Below are positions 46,735 to 57,991 of a stretch of DNA of 64,000 bases, one piece after another (position 1 is the stretch's first letter; each line of letters begins with the position of its first letter). The position numbers were made by a program, and so were the translations under genes. The stretch comes from Amorphophallus konjac (lineage: Eukaryota; Streptophyta; Magnoliopsida; Alismatales; Araceae), in assembly GCA_022559845.1 (NCBI GenBank), contig CM040117.1:17260856-17324855 (forward strand), given 5' to 3'. The notes under the pieces were generated by a model, which saw only the letters and a program-made list of their open reading frames with translations, was not told the DNA's origin and did not search any database.

Positions 46735-47845
46735 CACTTTAGAAGAAACCAGAACGAGGTTAAAATGAAACAACACGAAGTAACAAATAGCAACGACACG
46801 GAGACAACACGAAGACACAATAGGGAAAACGACACGAAGTCAGAAAAGACTCGATGTACAACAGTAAGTAACACGAAGTAAAACACACAGACATAAACGA
46901 TAACACGAGATGCAACTAGAGGACAGAGAGAAGCGACACGAGGTTCACACAGAAAACAACACGAGGTATACTGTGATAGAACAGACACAATGAAGAGAAC
47001 GACACAAGGTGGTGGCACAGAAAGCAACACGAGGTGCTGCAATGTTCTGCACGCAGTGGAACAAAAAACGACACGGAGTGAAAAGAACACGAGGTCTGGG
47101 AGACACGACACAAAGTCACAAGAACGACAGTAACCAACACGAAGTGTGGTTACGAAACATGAACGACATGAAGTGTGGAAACATGACACGAAAACGACAC
47201 GAGGTCTGGAAACATGACACGAAGTCACAAGAAGAACAGTAACCAACACGAAGTGTGGTTACAGAACAAAAATGACACGAGGTCACAAGACAAACGACAC
47301 GAAGTCCAAAGGTGACAAAACAGATACTACAAAGAGAACGACACGAGGTAGAAAGAAAACAACACGAAGTAAAACGATAATGACACGAAGTGAAACGACA
47401 CTTGAACCTAGACCGACGTAAAGATCCAGCGAAAAATGACTCGAAGACAGAAATACACAAGCACGACATGAAATAAGGATGACATGGGGACAACACAGTC
47501 ACAGAGGCTGCACGAAGTGAAAGACAACACGGCTATCTCGATACGTGATGAAATGGTGGAAGTAGAAGAACAACTCGAAGACGAAAATGACACGAGCTGA
47601 ATTTAACACAAAGGCGAAGACAGACACTGACACGAGGTGTGGACACGAAGCAAGAATGACATGAGGTTCAGGGAAACCAACACGAAGACAGAAACAGTAC
47701 GGACACACGAAGTATTACCTCTTAGCAGCTTTTTCTTGTAAAGCATGGAAATCAACACGAAGTGTTGTAAGCTCAGACGACACGAGATCTTTTCGTGTTA
47801 GTGAGGGGAAACAACACGAAAACTCAAGTACAGAGACAGCACGAA
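46735..47845. repeat. ACACGAAGT/ACACGAGGT array in U3 of H
   Basis: About forty copies of (A/G)ACACGA(A/G)GT or one-base variants occur in 1.1 kb at spacings of about 15-45 bp, all in the same orientation. It lies about 200-1300 bp upstream of the TATA box. Repeated at 56320-57400. Confidence 0.85.
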
Positions 47846-47850
47846 GACGA

Positions 47851-48200
47851 TGTACAGTCTGATGTACAGACTTTGAAGAACAGTCTAATGTATAGACTTG
47901 CGCGAGCGAGCTACAGTGCCAAAGTGTAGACTTCACGCTGTACAGACTTGGAAGACCACTGTTGAATGTGTAGACTTGTAGTTTAACATGAAAAAAGGCC
48001 AGTGTACAGACTTGCTGTCCTCACAGCTGACGACTCTAGTGTATAGACTTGGAGGCCTGAAGGCGATGTGAGTAACAGTCCAATGTATGGACTTTGACTC
48101 TAAATGAGACTGACAGTGTATACACTTAACCAATGCAATGCACTGTATGGACTTCCATGAGACGCTCAATGTGGACTTACTGCCAATCAATGTATAGACT
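47851..48200. repeat. TGTAYAGACTT array in U3 of H
   Basis: About thirteen copies of TGTA(C/T)AGACTT or shortened forms occur in 350 bp, next to the first array. Repeated at about 57411-57760. Confidence 0.8.
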
Positions 48201-48431
48201 CTGTAAATGCATATGAAAGCTTTATGCAGCAGATAACAGTCTGAAACTTCAATTGCAATGATTCACAGTGATTAACATCAAACACCAGTCATCAAAACCA
48301 AATCAATCATCAAAACCACAGCAATGAATGCTTTATGCATCAGTTTAACATGTAGCATGATTGAACATCTGATTAACTCACATCAACTAACAATCATCAA
48401 AAACCATCATCAAAATCACAGGGGCACAACA

Positions 48432-50867
48432 ATCTCCCCCTTTTTGATGATGGCAACACTTTCAATACATTGAGTCATTCTGATGATGTGAGGCATTCTG
48501 AAGACTCAAATTATTCTCCCCCTTTGACTTCATCAAAAAGAAAATAATTTGAGAAATATTAAAGCATGTATAAAAGTTCAGTCAAATTCTCCCCCTTGCA
48601 AGAACATGATTCTCCCCCTTTAATAGTTTCAGCAAAAACATGAGTTAGAGAAGATCAAAAGAAATCTGCATGCACTGATTGAATGATATTCTCTCTCTTT
48701 GGCAAACAATCTCCTCCTTTGGTACAATGCAAAAATGCAGACGCAACAAGAAATGCAATACTCCCCCCTGAGTATATGAATGCAAGGTCACAAATGATAT
48801 TAACATGATTCAGCACGACAAGGAAAACTCCCCCTGAAGAGATGCCAATTGATATACAAGTGATGCATGACATGGAAGCTCCCCCTCAATAAGTGGACTC
48901 TTATGAGATAAATGAGAAGGAGACCACAGGGGCAAACAAGGAGAAGTTCAGGTCATTGAGCCAATGACATGAGCAGAAGAAATTCAGTTAACAGATTTTT
49001 CAAGGATGCTCCAAACATAAGAAATTCAGCCAGATTTTCAAAGAGATATCAATCTCATAAATCTGAAACATAAGTTTTCAAAGTCTTCTATCATAAGGGC
49101 TTATGAATGACATTTATTGAACAACATGGTTTAAACATGATGTATGCAGAGTTTATCAATAAAATTCTGTATTGATATCTAAAACCATGGTTTAATAAAA
49201 GTGAACCAAGCCCTCATATTTATCTTGATAAATCTCCCTCTCTCTTACACAATCAAAATTTATTGACTTCTTTCAGAATTACATGCACCAGTATTGAAAT
49301 CAAGCAATTATGAAGTCATATGAATTTGTCTAGGGTTGTAGCAATTTGATTTTAGCATCAATATTCAGATATTTCAATTTGTTCAACAATTTTCCATGCT
49401 ATAAATTTTACGAGCACTCTAGTTTAGTGCACACATTGTAACTAGAGGATATACCTTGATTAGAGGCCAATATCCCTAAGCCCTTAGTGTGACTAACTGT
49501 CATGCTATATATGAACAGAGATAGCATTTACACATCATGACACACTTGAAATCATTTCTGGATGAGTGAGTTGTATTTCTCAGTGTGCATGCCATTGCTC
49601 TGCCTGATTTTCAATGAATTCTTGTTTTACAGAGTTAACTAAGGCACCTCATGACACAGTCCTTAGGACTTGTGTTTCTCAGTGACCAATGTCATTGCTC
49701 TGACAAAATAACCCTTTAGACATTTCAGAAAAATTCATTCGCTTCAAATCAATAATAGTTTCATGTACTCAACCAGTTGAAGTCATGTATTCAAAAATGT
49801 AGATTTCAGAAGTTTTCAAGATACAGCATGAAACAGATGGTTAAGGTTTATTAAACATGATTCAGATATGTTGAGAGATTTTGAAGTTAAACTCCATGAA
49901 TACATTAAGCTTAAACCACATGATGTATTTCAGTCATTCTTAAGAATGTATAATAGAAGATTTCTAGTTCAAGAGTTTTTTTTTTTAGATTTATGATCGA
50001 GATAGTCCATTGAAATCTTCATGAAGGACTGATAGAATTTTGAAGCCAAATGATACCAATTGTTAGGAGAGATTTTGAAGCTTAGTGTTTTCCGAATATG
50101 ATCAAGGTTTGTCAACTAAGTCAATATGAAAGGATATGCTATGAAATCTGATAAATGTATGCATTTGACAACCTATATGCAATGCATTGACTCCCCCTTA
50201 CAATATGCATTCAACCTCTCTTTTGGTATTTTCAATATAAGGAGATGCAATGCACTATATGTATGCAGAGACATGCAAAGACTCAACATTGAATTGCTAT
50301 GCAAGAATATGCAACTAACTCCCCCTGAAATCATGCAATGTTTGCACTGAAAACAGAACATATGATTCCAAATGATATCGTGACTTGTGCACAATCAGAC
50401 TGTCCTATCAGCAAAGTGACCCATGGTACTAGGCGGAGCACTTGGTCTAAAAGACCACCTCACACATAGTAAGAACCTCCAGACAGACTTCCCTATCTTT
50501 TGGTATCTTACCATTTATATACCATTGAGGTCATGCATGATAATTCAACATGCAGTCCTATATGCAATTCAGAATGCTCAGTGAGCTATTGCAACACACA
50601 AGTATCAAGTCACACTCATAGGCAGTTCAGATTTTTCAGAAAATTCAAAATGCAATATGTTTTCATAGTTTATGCATTTCAACAATTATCAACCACTTAC
50701 AAATGGTAGATATGCAAGAATACATCAAACCAAATATGCAATAAGTTTCAAAATGGGAAATGTAGAGAGATTACCTAAACAGTGTGGGAGTGGGGTTTTC
50801 ATTCTTGAGTGCCTTGGATCATTACCCCTTTTATTCCAGCTTCCAAGGCACACCTGTAGCAGATACA
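48432..50867 (-). other. noncoding 3' interior of H with many purine tracts
   Basis: 2.4 kb between gag and the 3' LTR with no pol motif. The minus strand has about nine AAGGGGGAG-type tracts (48433, 48513, 48589, 48612, 48761, 48829, 48880, 50193, 50321). The first adjoins the LTR and is the likely true polypurine tract. Confidence 0.75.
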
Positions 50868-52666
50868 TCATTTTGATATAACAGGTACCCAAGAAACCTT
50901 GGATCCTGGTTTAGCAGTGACACTCCTAGTAGGTTTTCTCAACAGATTTTTCGCATGTTTGTCATCACAACACATGATATGACAATTATACATGGAATGC
51001 CCTACCTGCCCACAATGATAACAAGATATAACAGATTTCATGTTCTCCTTGTATACATCAGCATTGGCGTGAACATGGTGTGAGTGAACATGATTAATTC
51101 TGTTATTGACATGAAAAATTTTCTTTTCATAACCGGCCAGCCAACAGTTAGCAGCTCTGTGGCCTGGCTTTCCACATTCAAAACATACAGTGTATTTTCT
51201 TCTAGAACCAAACTTCTTTCCATCAATAATGTTTTTATTAACAGGGAAATTAACAAATCCAGAGTTAGTTTTCTTTCCCTGAGCATGCCAGCAGAAGGCA
51301 GCAATGTGACCAAACTTTCCACAGCAATAGCATTGAATTTTCTTTTCCTGATCAGTAGAATGTTTCCTAAGATGATTTCTATGATACTTTCTAACAGCAT
51401 TTCTTTCATCATTTATCAATGCTACACAGTTATGCATAATGTGGCCAACTTTCCCACAATAGTGACATGTTATAGCCCTTTTATTCACATTCACTTGTTT
51501 GACAAGATTGATATTCTCATGAGAGTGTGAATGTGTGTGTGAGCAGTGGGCAGAATGCACATGAAAATCAGAGACATATTTGGACTTATCCAAATCAGCA
51601 TTTTCCTTTTGTTTTTGAATCTTTTCCTGTTTCTTATCTGAATTTTCAGCCTTCTTAACAGTGAATTGAAACATAGAAGAACTAGATTGATTAGCTTGTT
51701 CAGAGCTTTTTACGAATACAGTTGACTTCTTCTTTTCATTCACTTTCTTATTAACATGCACATACCCAAGTCCTTCTTTCTGAAAATTCACTTTAGAACC
51801 AAGCAGCTTATTCAAGTTGTCTTTTCCTTTAACAAATTTTGACAAGGAATTTTTCAGATCTTCAATCTCAGAATTCAATGAAGCAATACTCGCTTCATAC
51901 TTGGATAGCTCAGATTCACAAACAATCAGCTGTTGTTGCAAAGCATCATTCAGGTTCTTCAGAGTTTCATTTTCTTGTTGAACCATTATTTCAATGTTGT
52001 TCTCATTTTCCTTCACAACATTTTTCCTTTTTCAATTGACAACCATCTTTCAGAGAAGACAGTATTAAGAACCATTAACTTTTTATTTTGATCTTTTAGA
52101 TGAGAATTTTCTTCAATCATCTTATTTTCAAATTATTCTTTCAATTTCAGTTCAGATTTTAGATTTTCATTTTCAGCCTTTAGACTTGTGATTTCAGCAT
52201 TTTTCTCTTTTCTTAATTTTCTCTTTTCTGACTTAACTCTTTCATATTTTTCAAGTAGATGCTCATGCATGGCAACTAAATCATCATGACTAATATCCTC
52301 GGTCTCAGAGTTTACCTGGGATGAGGGCTCATCTGATTGATCACTCCTTCTTGCTATGAGACATTCTTCTCCCTGTTCCACGTGTGTTGTAGTCACTCTA
52401 TCAAACATTTCCTTTGCAGTGCTACAATCTGAGAAAGAGGAAAAATCATCAGAACCGATTGCAGCCTTCATTAAATTTAGAGCTCTCACATTATCATCAT
52501 TTTTCAACTTGTGGACATGAGTCCACTTGGACTTATCCTTTGGAAGTTCATGTGGACTGTGAGAGATAACCTTCCACAATTGTGGATTAATAGAGTTAAC
52601 ATGCTTGTGCATACGATATAGCCAGAATTGAATATTTGAACTACTGAATAGTGGAGGATGAGCCAT
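50868..52666 (-). pseudogene. gag: SIRE-like gag of H with four zinc knuckles
   Basis: The Gag begins at 52666 (MAHPPLFSSSNIQFWLYRM) with a short version of the copia Gag core, then a coiled-coil region (52320-51830). The C-terminal half has four CCHC knuckles: CHYCGKVGHIMHNC, CYCCGKFGHIAAFC, CFECGKPGHRAANC and CYHCGQVGHSMYNC. A His-rich stretch (HSHSHE) precedes the first, and the end VSWVP is SIRE-like. A TAA stop at 52135-52133 and a frameshift near 52020-52040 split it. SIRE Gag usually has one or two knuckles, so four is unusual. Knuckles bind element RNA. Confidence 0.8.
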
Positions 52667-52775
52667 GACGGCACAACAGTTTAATGCAACAGGAATATTG
52701 ATGCACTAAAAGTAAATTAGCACCTAAGACCGCAAGATCGATCTGCAGGTCGCTGGACCTTGTATGCAGACACCT

Positions 52776-52787
52776 GCTCTGATACCA
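52776..52787 (-). other. primer binding site of H
   Basis: Plus strand GCTCTGATACCA, two bases from the LTR at 52790. Confidence 0.9.
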
Positions 52788-52789
52788 AC

Positions 52790-55700
52790 TGTTAGGGTGC
52801 TAGGCCCGGATACAGAGGGGGGGTGAATGTATCTCTCTAGGAATAATGCCCAATTTAAAAAACTTATGCTCACTAATAATGCTAGTTCGCAGACTAAACA
52901 AACTTGAAAGCTAATGAGCAGTTGCCGAACTAAATAAACACATAGTGAGATCACTAGAGTGCTAATAACAGATAGCTCAACTAGAAGTTCGCTCTCTTGA
53001 CAGATAAAAATACTCAGAACAAAATCTGATCAAATCATTTACTCAACCTGTAAGCAAACACTAGAAGCGCCCCTATGCAAACATCTAGCGGAAACACAAA
53101 TAGCCAAATCAAACCACAGCGCACAAGGGGTTTTTAGGTGGTTCGGTCCAGCAGACCTACATCCACCCCACACTCAACCCGAGTGTGGCTTCCACTAGCT
53201 CACGCTAGAAACCGCAGACTCAGTCTGCAACAGGTGCTGCCACACAGCTTGACCAGGGGAACAACCTCCCCTCTTCCTCCAGACCAGGAGGGAACCAACC
53301 GGTGACTTCCAGTCACCAGCAAACTAGAGGTCGAAGACCTCTCTTCCTCCAACCGGAGGGACCCCTGGACTTGAATCCACAAGCCCAGAACCGGAGACAA
53401 GTCTCCCTTCCTCCAAACCGGAGGGAACCCACAAGTAGCTCCCAGCTACTTACAACCGGAGATCAGATCTCCCTTCTCCTGATCCACATGAGGAACCCCG
53501 ACCTCTCTACAAAGTATCGGAAAGCACAGCAAACCAGAAAACAAAGGAAAAATAATAAACGAAAATAACTTCAGCAAACAGAAAGCTGAAACACGAAATG
53601 CACAATGTGGCTCTCAACGGAGCGGACTGGCCTGGATTTGATCCACGGTCCAGTAGACAGATCTTCAGGTAAGCTTTTCTTCCTCTTCTCTTCTCTTCTT
53701 CTTGATGTGACACAACCTCGGACCTAATGCAAGCAAGCACAATCGCAATCTAAATGGGCCAATTTGGGCCGCCGCTCTCTCGTCGCTCACCCAAGCCCGG
53801 GGTAACTTGGCAATGCCAAGGTGAAGATGTGGGGTTGGGCCCTTGCTGGTAGAGGGCCAGCAAGGCCAAGGCTTGATTCCCAAAAGGATGTGGAACCCAA
53901 TTCAATGGGGCCGACAAAGTGCCAAGGGCACCGGTTTCACTCTTCCCACGGTGATCACTCAAGGCAACGGGGCTTGAGGATCGGGCTCTCTCTCGCACAA
54001 CCAGCGGAGCTAAGAAACAAACATTGAAAGACAAGCACAATGAGCAAGGGTTTAGAGCACTTACTCGACCGGTTTGAAGAAACCGGTCCCGCTCGGAGAC
54101 GAGGGCGAGCGGGGAGGCGGTGGATCCCCACACGCCGCGGCGGTGTAGCTTGACCTGAAATTGCAAACGGTACAGCACTACTCCTCACGCAGGAGGGGTG
54201 ATCTTGGGGTGGGGGTTATGCTTAATACATTCAAAACTACCTCCACGCAGGGAGGGGCCTTCAGCCGGCCAAGCGGGGTGGGGAGAGATGCAAAGGAAAC
54301 CGAGTTTCCGAGCTTCGCCGATTCTGTCTAGCTTCTGTAATTCTGGATAGGGAGTCGATGTTGATGCGGCTAATAAATCCACCGAACTCAGAATCTGATG
54401 AGACTTGCGTCAAAAGATTGCTAACCGAAGAGGGGTGCAGCATGAATTTTTGGACGACGTTCTGATTTGGGGGCTGACTGCTCCGGCGACTTGAAGATGG
54501 ATGCAGCTCTGGTCTCTGGCCGAGCTCAGTCTGAAACAGCAGGTTGCAGAAGCGGCCACGGTCTCTCCTGAGCTCTAAATCTGGCACCGCTGGACTCGTT
54601 GGAATCATTGACAAGTCTACTTTGCAGCAAAACAAACGGGGAAGTCTTCTGATGTTGGAGATGAGCGGGGTGTCCAGAGAAGTGGACGGTGGTCGGGGCA
54701 GACTGTGAGGAGGCAGACCGGCGTGGTTGTGGTATAAAATTAATATCTCTGGTTTTCGGATGCCGAACGGAGCTCCGCCTTCTGTTCCTGGACGCTGACA
54801 GGGGGAGGAAGATCTTTGTAGAAGACCCTGAAGGCTGATTCCTTCAAGGTTCGTCGTGGGAGAGTCTTCTCTGCCGCTCTGGCTTTTGGTCTGAGAGGTT
54901 CTGCACAGTCGGGGAAGAACAGCCTTCACGGACGGCCACGAACTCGGAATGGAGTGATTCCACCTCGCCTGCGAAGAGCACAGGGAGACCTTTCCAGAAA
55001 GTTAGGCCACGCCACCAGCAGAACCAGGATGCAGTCGTGGACGTCGCTGCAACAGAGTGCTAATCTGCAGGTCGGCCTGCACACAAAGCTGGAGTGGAGA
55101 AGAGAGGAGGGGGCGAACTTGGCTTGAGGGGAGAGGAGGGGTGCGACCTAGGGAGCAAGGAGGGAAGGGGAGATTCGAATTTGGGCTTTGGAATGAGTTA
55201 ATTCAGCCTTGGGAAGGTGGAGATATGCTTAGGGAAGTGAAAGGGGTAGGTGGTGGTTGGAGGGTGGGGTTTTGAGTGGTGGAACTTCCTTGGGACTAGG
55301 TGAGGATTAAAGAGGGGTTGTGGGAAGTTGTGGGGAGTTAATGGAGGTAGGTGGGGGTTGGAAGTGGTTGAGAGGGGGAGGAGAGAGAAGAAAATTCGAA
55401 TTTGGGTGTTGAGGAGAGAGAAAGTGGAGTGAAAAAGAGAGATTAAGAGAGGGAAGGGTGGGGAATCTCTCCCCTAGGGCTTCTCACCCAAAAATTGTTG
55501 GAATCACTCCACTAAACTAAGCTTTGGACTCTCAAATGGCATTTTTCATTCAATGATTCATTACCTCCAAATGAAGGAAATGGGGCCCTATATATAGGAA
55601 ACCCACATTTTACAATAAGACCCTGACAAAAGACTCATTGACAAATAACCGAAGGGGTAGGGGAGCTCATTGGGCCAAGCCCGAAGAAATGGGCCCAATT

Positions 55701-57991
55701 AGCACATTACACAGTCTAATGACACTCAAACATAGGAAAATAAATGCAAGACCTAGGGACATGACTCTAATAAAATGAAAATTACATCAATGACTCAAAT
55801 AAAAATTACATTGGACTCAAAATTAAATGACTAGACCATGCCGGATGAAATAGGAGGTGATGTCCCCATCACTTCTTCTTCTCTTTCACTCTCTCGATCT
55901 CTGCTCCTCTATACTCTTCGGCTCACACTTCTATCTTTCTCTTTCTCTTTCTTCTGCTCTCCTAATCTCTCACTCTCTGCTCTTCTCTTCTTTCTCTTTT
56001 CTTTTTTCTATCTGGATCGTGGCTCTCTGTATGGACTCTTCTTCTCGCCAACTCGATCACTCTTCTTCCGTGGAAGAAGGCTCATATATATAGCAGTAGC
56101 AGCAGCTAGGGCGCGTGTGGCTTCCACAGCTCCCGCCCTAAAAATTCGGATCACGTGGCAGTCTCTCAGCATACTTCATTCCAGCCTCGGATCACGTGCT
56201 GCCTTAAGCTTCACGATCAAAGCACCTGTAAAACAGAGTATCGGATAAGTCATCAATTTAAAGAACAACTCTGTATAGATTATCAGAAGAACAGCACTTT
56301 AGAAGAAACCTGAACGAGGTTAAAACAAAACAACACGAAGTAACAAATAGCAACGACACGGAGACAACACGAAGACACAATAGGGAAAATGACACGAAGT
56401 CAGAAAAGACTCGATGTACAACAGTAAGTAACACGAAGTAAAACACACAGACATAAACGATAACACGAGATGCAACTAGAGGACAGAGAGAAGCGACACG
56501 AGGTTCACACAGAAAATGACACGAGGTATACTGTGATAGAACAGACACAATGAAGAGAACGACACAAGGTGGTGGCACAGAAAGCAACACGAGGTGCTGC
56601 AATGTTCTGCACGCAGTGGAACAAAAAACGACACGGAGTGAAAACAACACGAGGTCTGGGAGACACGACACAAAGTCACAAGAACGACAGTAACCAACAC
56701 GAAGTGTGGTTACGAAACATGAACGACACGAAGTGTGGAAACATGACACGAAAACGACACGAGGTCTGGAAACATGACACGAAGTCACAAGAAGAACAGT
56801 AACCAACACGAAGTGTGGTTACAGAACAAAAATGACACGAGGTCACAAGACAAACGACACGAAGTCCAAAGGTGACAAAACAGATACTACAAAGAGAACG
56901 ACACGAGGTAGAAAGAAAACAACACGAAGTAAAACGATAACGACACGAAGTGAAACGACACTTGAACCTAGACCAACGTAAAGATCCAGCGAAAAATGAC
57001 TCGAAGACAGAAATACACAAGCACGACATGAACTAAGGATGACATGGGGACAACACAGTCACAGAGGCTGCACGAAGTGAAAGACAACACGGCTATCTCG
57101 ATACGTGATGAAATGGTGGAAGTAGAAGAACAACTCGAAGACGAAAACGACACGAGCTGAATTTAACACAAAGGCGAAGATAGACACTGACACGAGGTGT
57201 GGACACGAAGCAAGAATGACATGAGGTTCAGGGAAACCAACACGAAGATAGAAATAGTACGGACACACGAAGTATTACCTCTTAGCAGCTTTTTCTTGTA
57301 AAGCATGGAAATCAACACGAAGTGTTGTAAGCTCAGACGACACGAGATCTTTTCGTGTTAGTGAGGGGAAACAACACGAAAACTCAAGTACAGAGACAGC
57401 ACGAAGATGATGTACAGTCTGATGTACAGACTTTGAAGAATAGTCTAATGTATAGACTTGCGCGAGCGAGCTACAGTGCCAAAGTGTAGACTTCACGCTG
57501 TACAGACTTGGAAGACCACTGTTGAATGTGTAGACTTGTAGTTTAACATGAAAGAAGGCCAGTGTACAGACTTGCTATCCTCACAGCTGACGACTCCAGT
57601 GTATAGACTTGGAGGCCTGAAGGCGATGTGAGTAACAGTCCAATGTATGGACTTTGACTCTAAATGAGACTGACAGTGTATACACTTAACCAATGCAATG
57701 CACTATATGGACTTCCATGAGACGCTCAATGTGGACTTACTGCCAATCAATGTATAGACTCTGTAAATGCATATGAAAGCTTTATGCAGCAGATAACAGT
57801 CTGAAACTTCAATTGCAATGATTCACAGTGATTAACATCAAACACCAGTCATCAAAACCAAATCAATCATCAAAACCACAGCAATGAATGCTTTATGCAT
57901 CAGTTTAACATGTAGCATGATTGAACATCTGATTAACTCACATCAACTAACAATCATCAAAAACCATCATCAAAACCACAGGGGCACAACA
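52790..57991 (-). repeat. 5' LTR of H, split by solo LTR I
   Basis: Same ends as the 3' LTR; TATA box at 56085-56093. Interrupted at 53703-55871 by I with a cttct duplication. The arrays repeat at 56320-57290 and 57400-57755. Confidence 0.93.
53703..55871 (-). repeat. solo LTR I (2169 bp)
   Basis: Runs TGATGTGACACAACC to CCCCATCA with TGATG/CATCA ends and a perfect CTTCT duplication (53698-53702 and 55872-55876). The uninterrupted target is visible in the other H LTR near 46305-46325. A minus-strand TATA box is at 55589-55597. No primer site, polypurine tract or repeat of itself is found, so it is a solo LTR left by recombination. A 222-aa frame (54929-54261, minus) has no family signature and is not called. 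Confidence 0.85.

Larger units (their letters stand above)
45404..48431 (-). repeat. 3' LTR of H (3028 bp)
   Basis: Plus strand TGTTAGGGTGCTAGG to GGGCACAACA. The minus-strand TATA box is at 46525-46533. U3 (48431 to about 46530) holds the ACACGARGT and TGTAYAGACTT arrays; R-U5 holds the hairpin string. Apparent frames of up to 183 aa in the array (for example 46698-47249) are repeat artefacts. Confidence 0.93.
45404..57991 (-). mobile_element. SIRE-like copia element H, gag only, in the last exon of the mobile-domain gene
   Basis: Flanked by AGCCG (45399-45403 and 57992-57996). LTRs are 45404-48431 (3' LTR, 3028 bp) and 52790-57991 (5' LTR, 3028 bp after removing I and its 5-bp duplication). 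The primer site is 52776-52787 and the polypurine tract 48432-48445, both on minus. The 4.36-kb interior encodes only a SIRE-type Gag with four zinc knuckles. LTR lengths are identical and differences few, so H is young. Its LTRs carry two U3 motif arrays and a transcribed hairpin string. Confidence 0.92.

Noticed and set aside
46698..47249. 183-residue minus-strand frame (also 56258-56809)
   Set aside because: It is a translation of the ACACGARGT array, giving monotonous SCV/RVV repeats. It is upstream of the TATA box, so it would not be transcribed in the element RNA.
588..52787. TGGTATCAGAGC sites as tRNA gene fragments
   Set aside because: Each lies next to an LTR end and is a primer binding site complementary to initiator tRNA-Met. 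No cloverleaf surrounds any of them.
54261..54929. 222-residue frame in solo LTR I
   Set aside because: No family motif, low-complexity Ser/Pro content, and it lies in an LTR. I keep it as chance.
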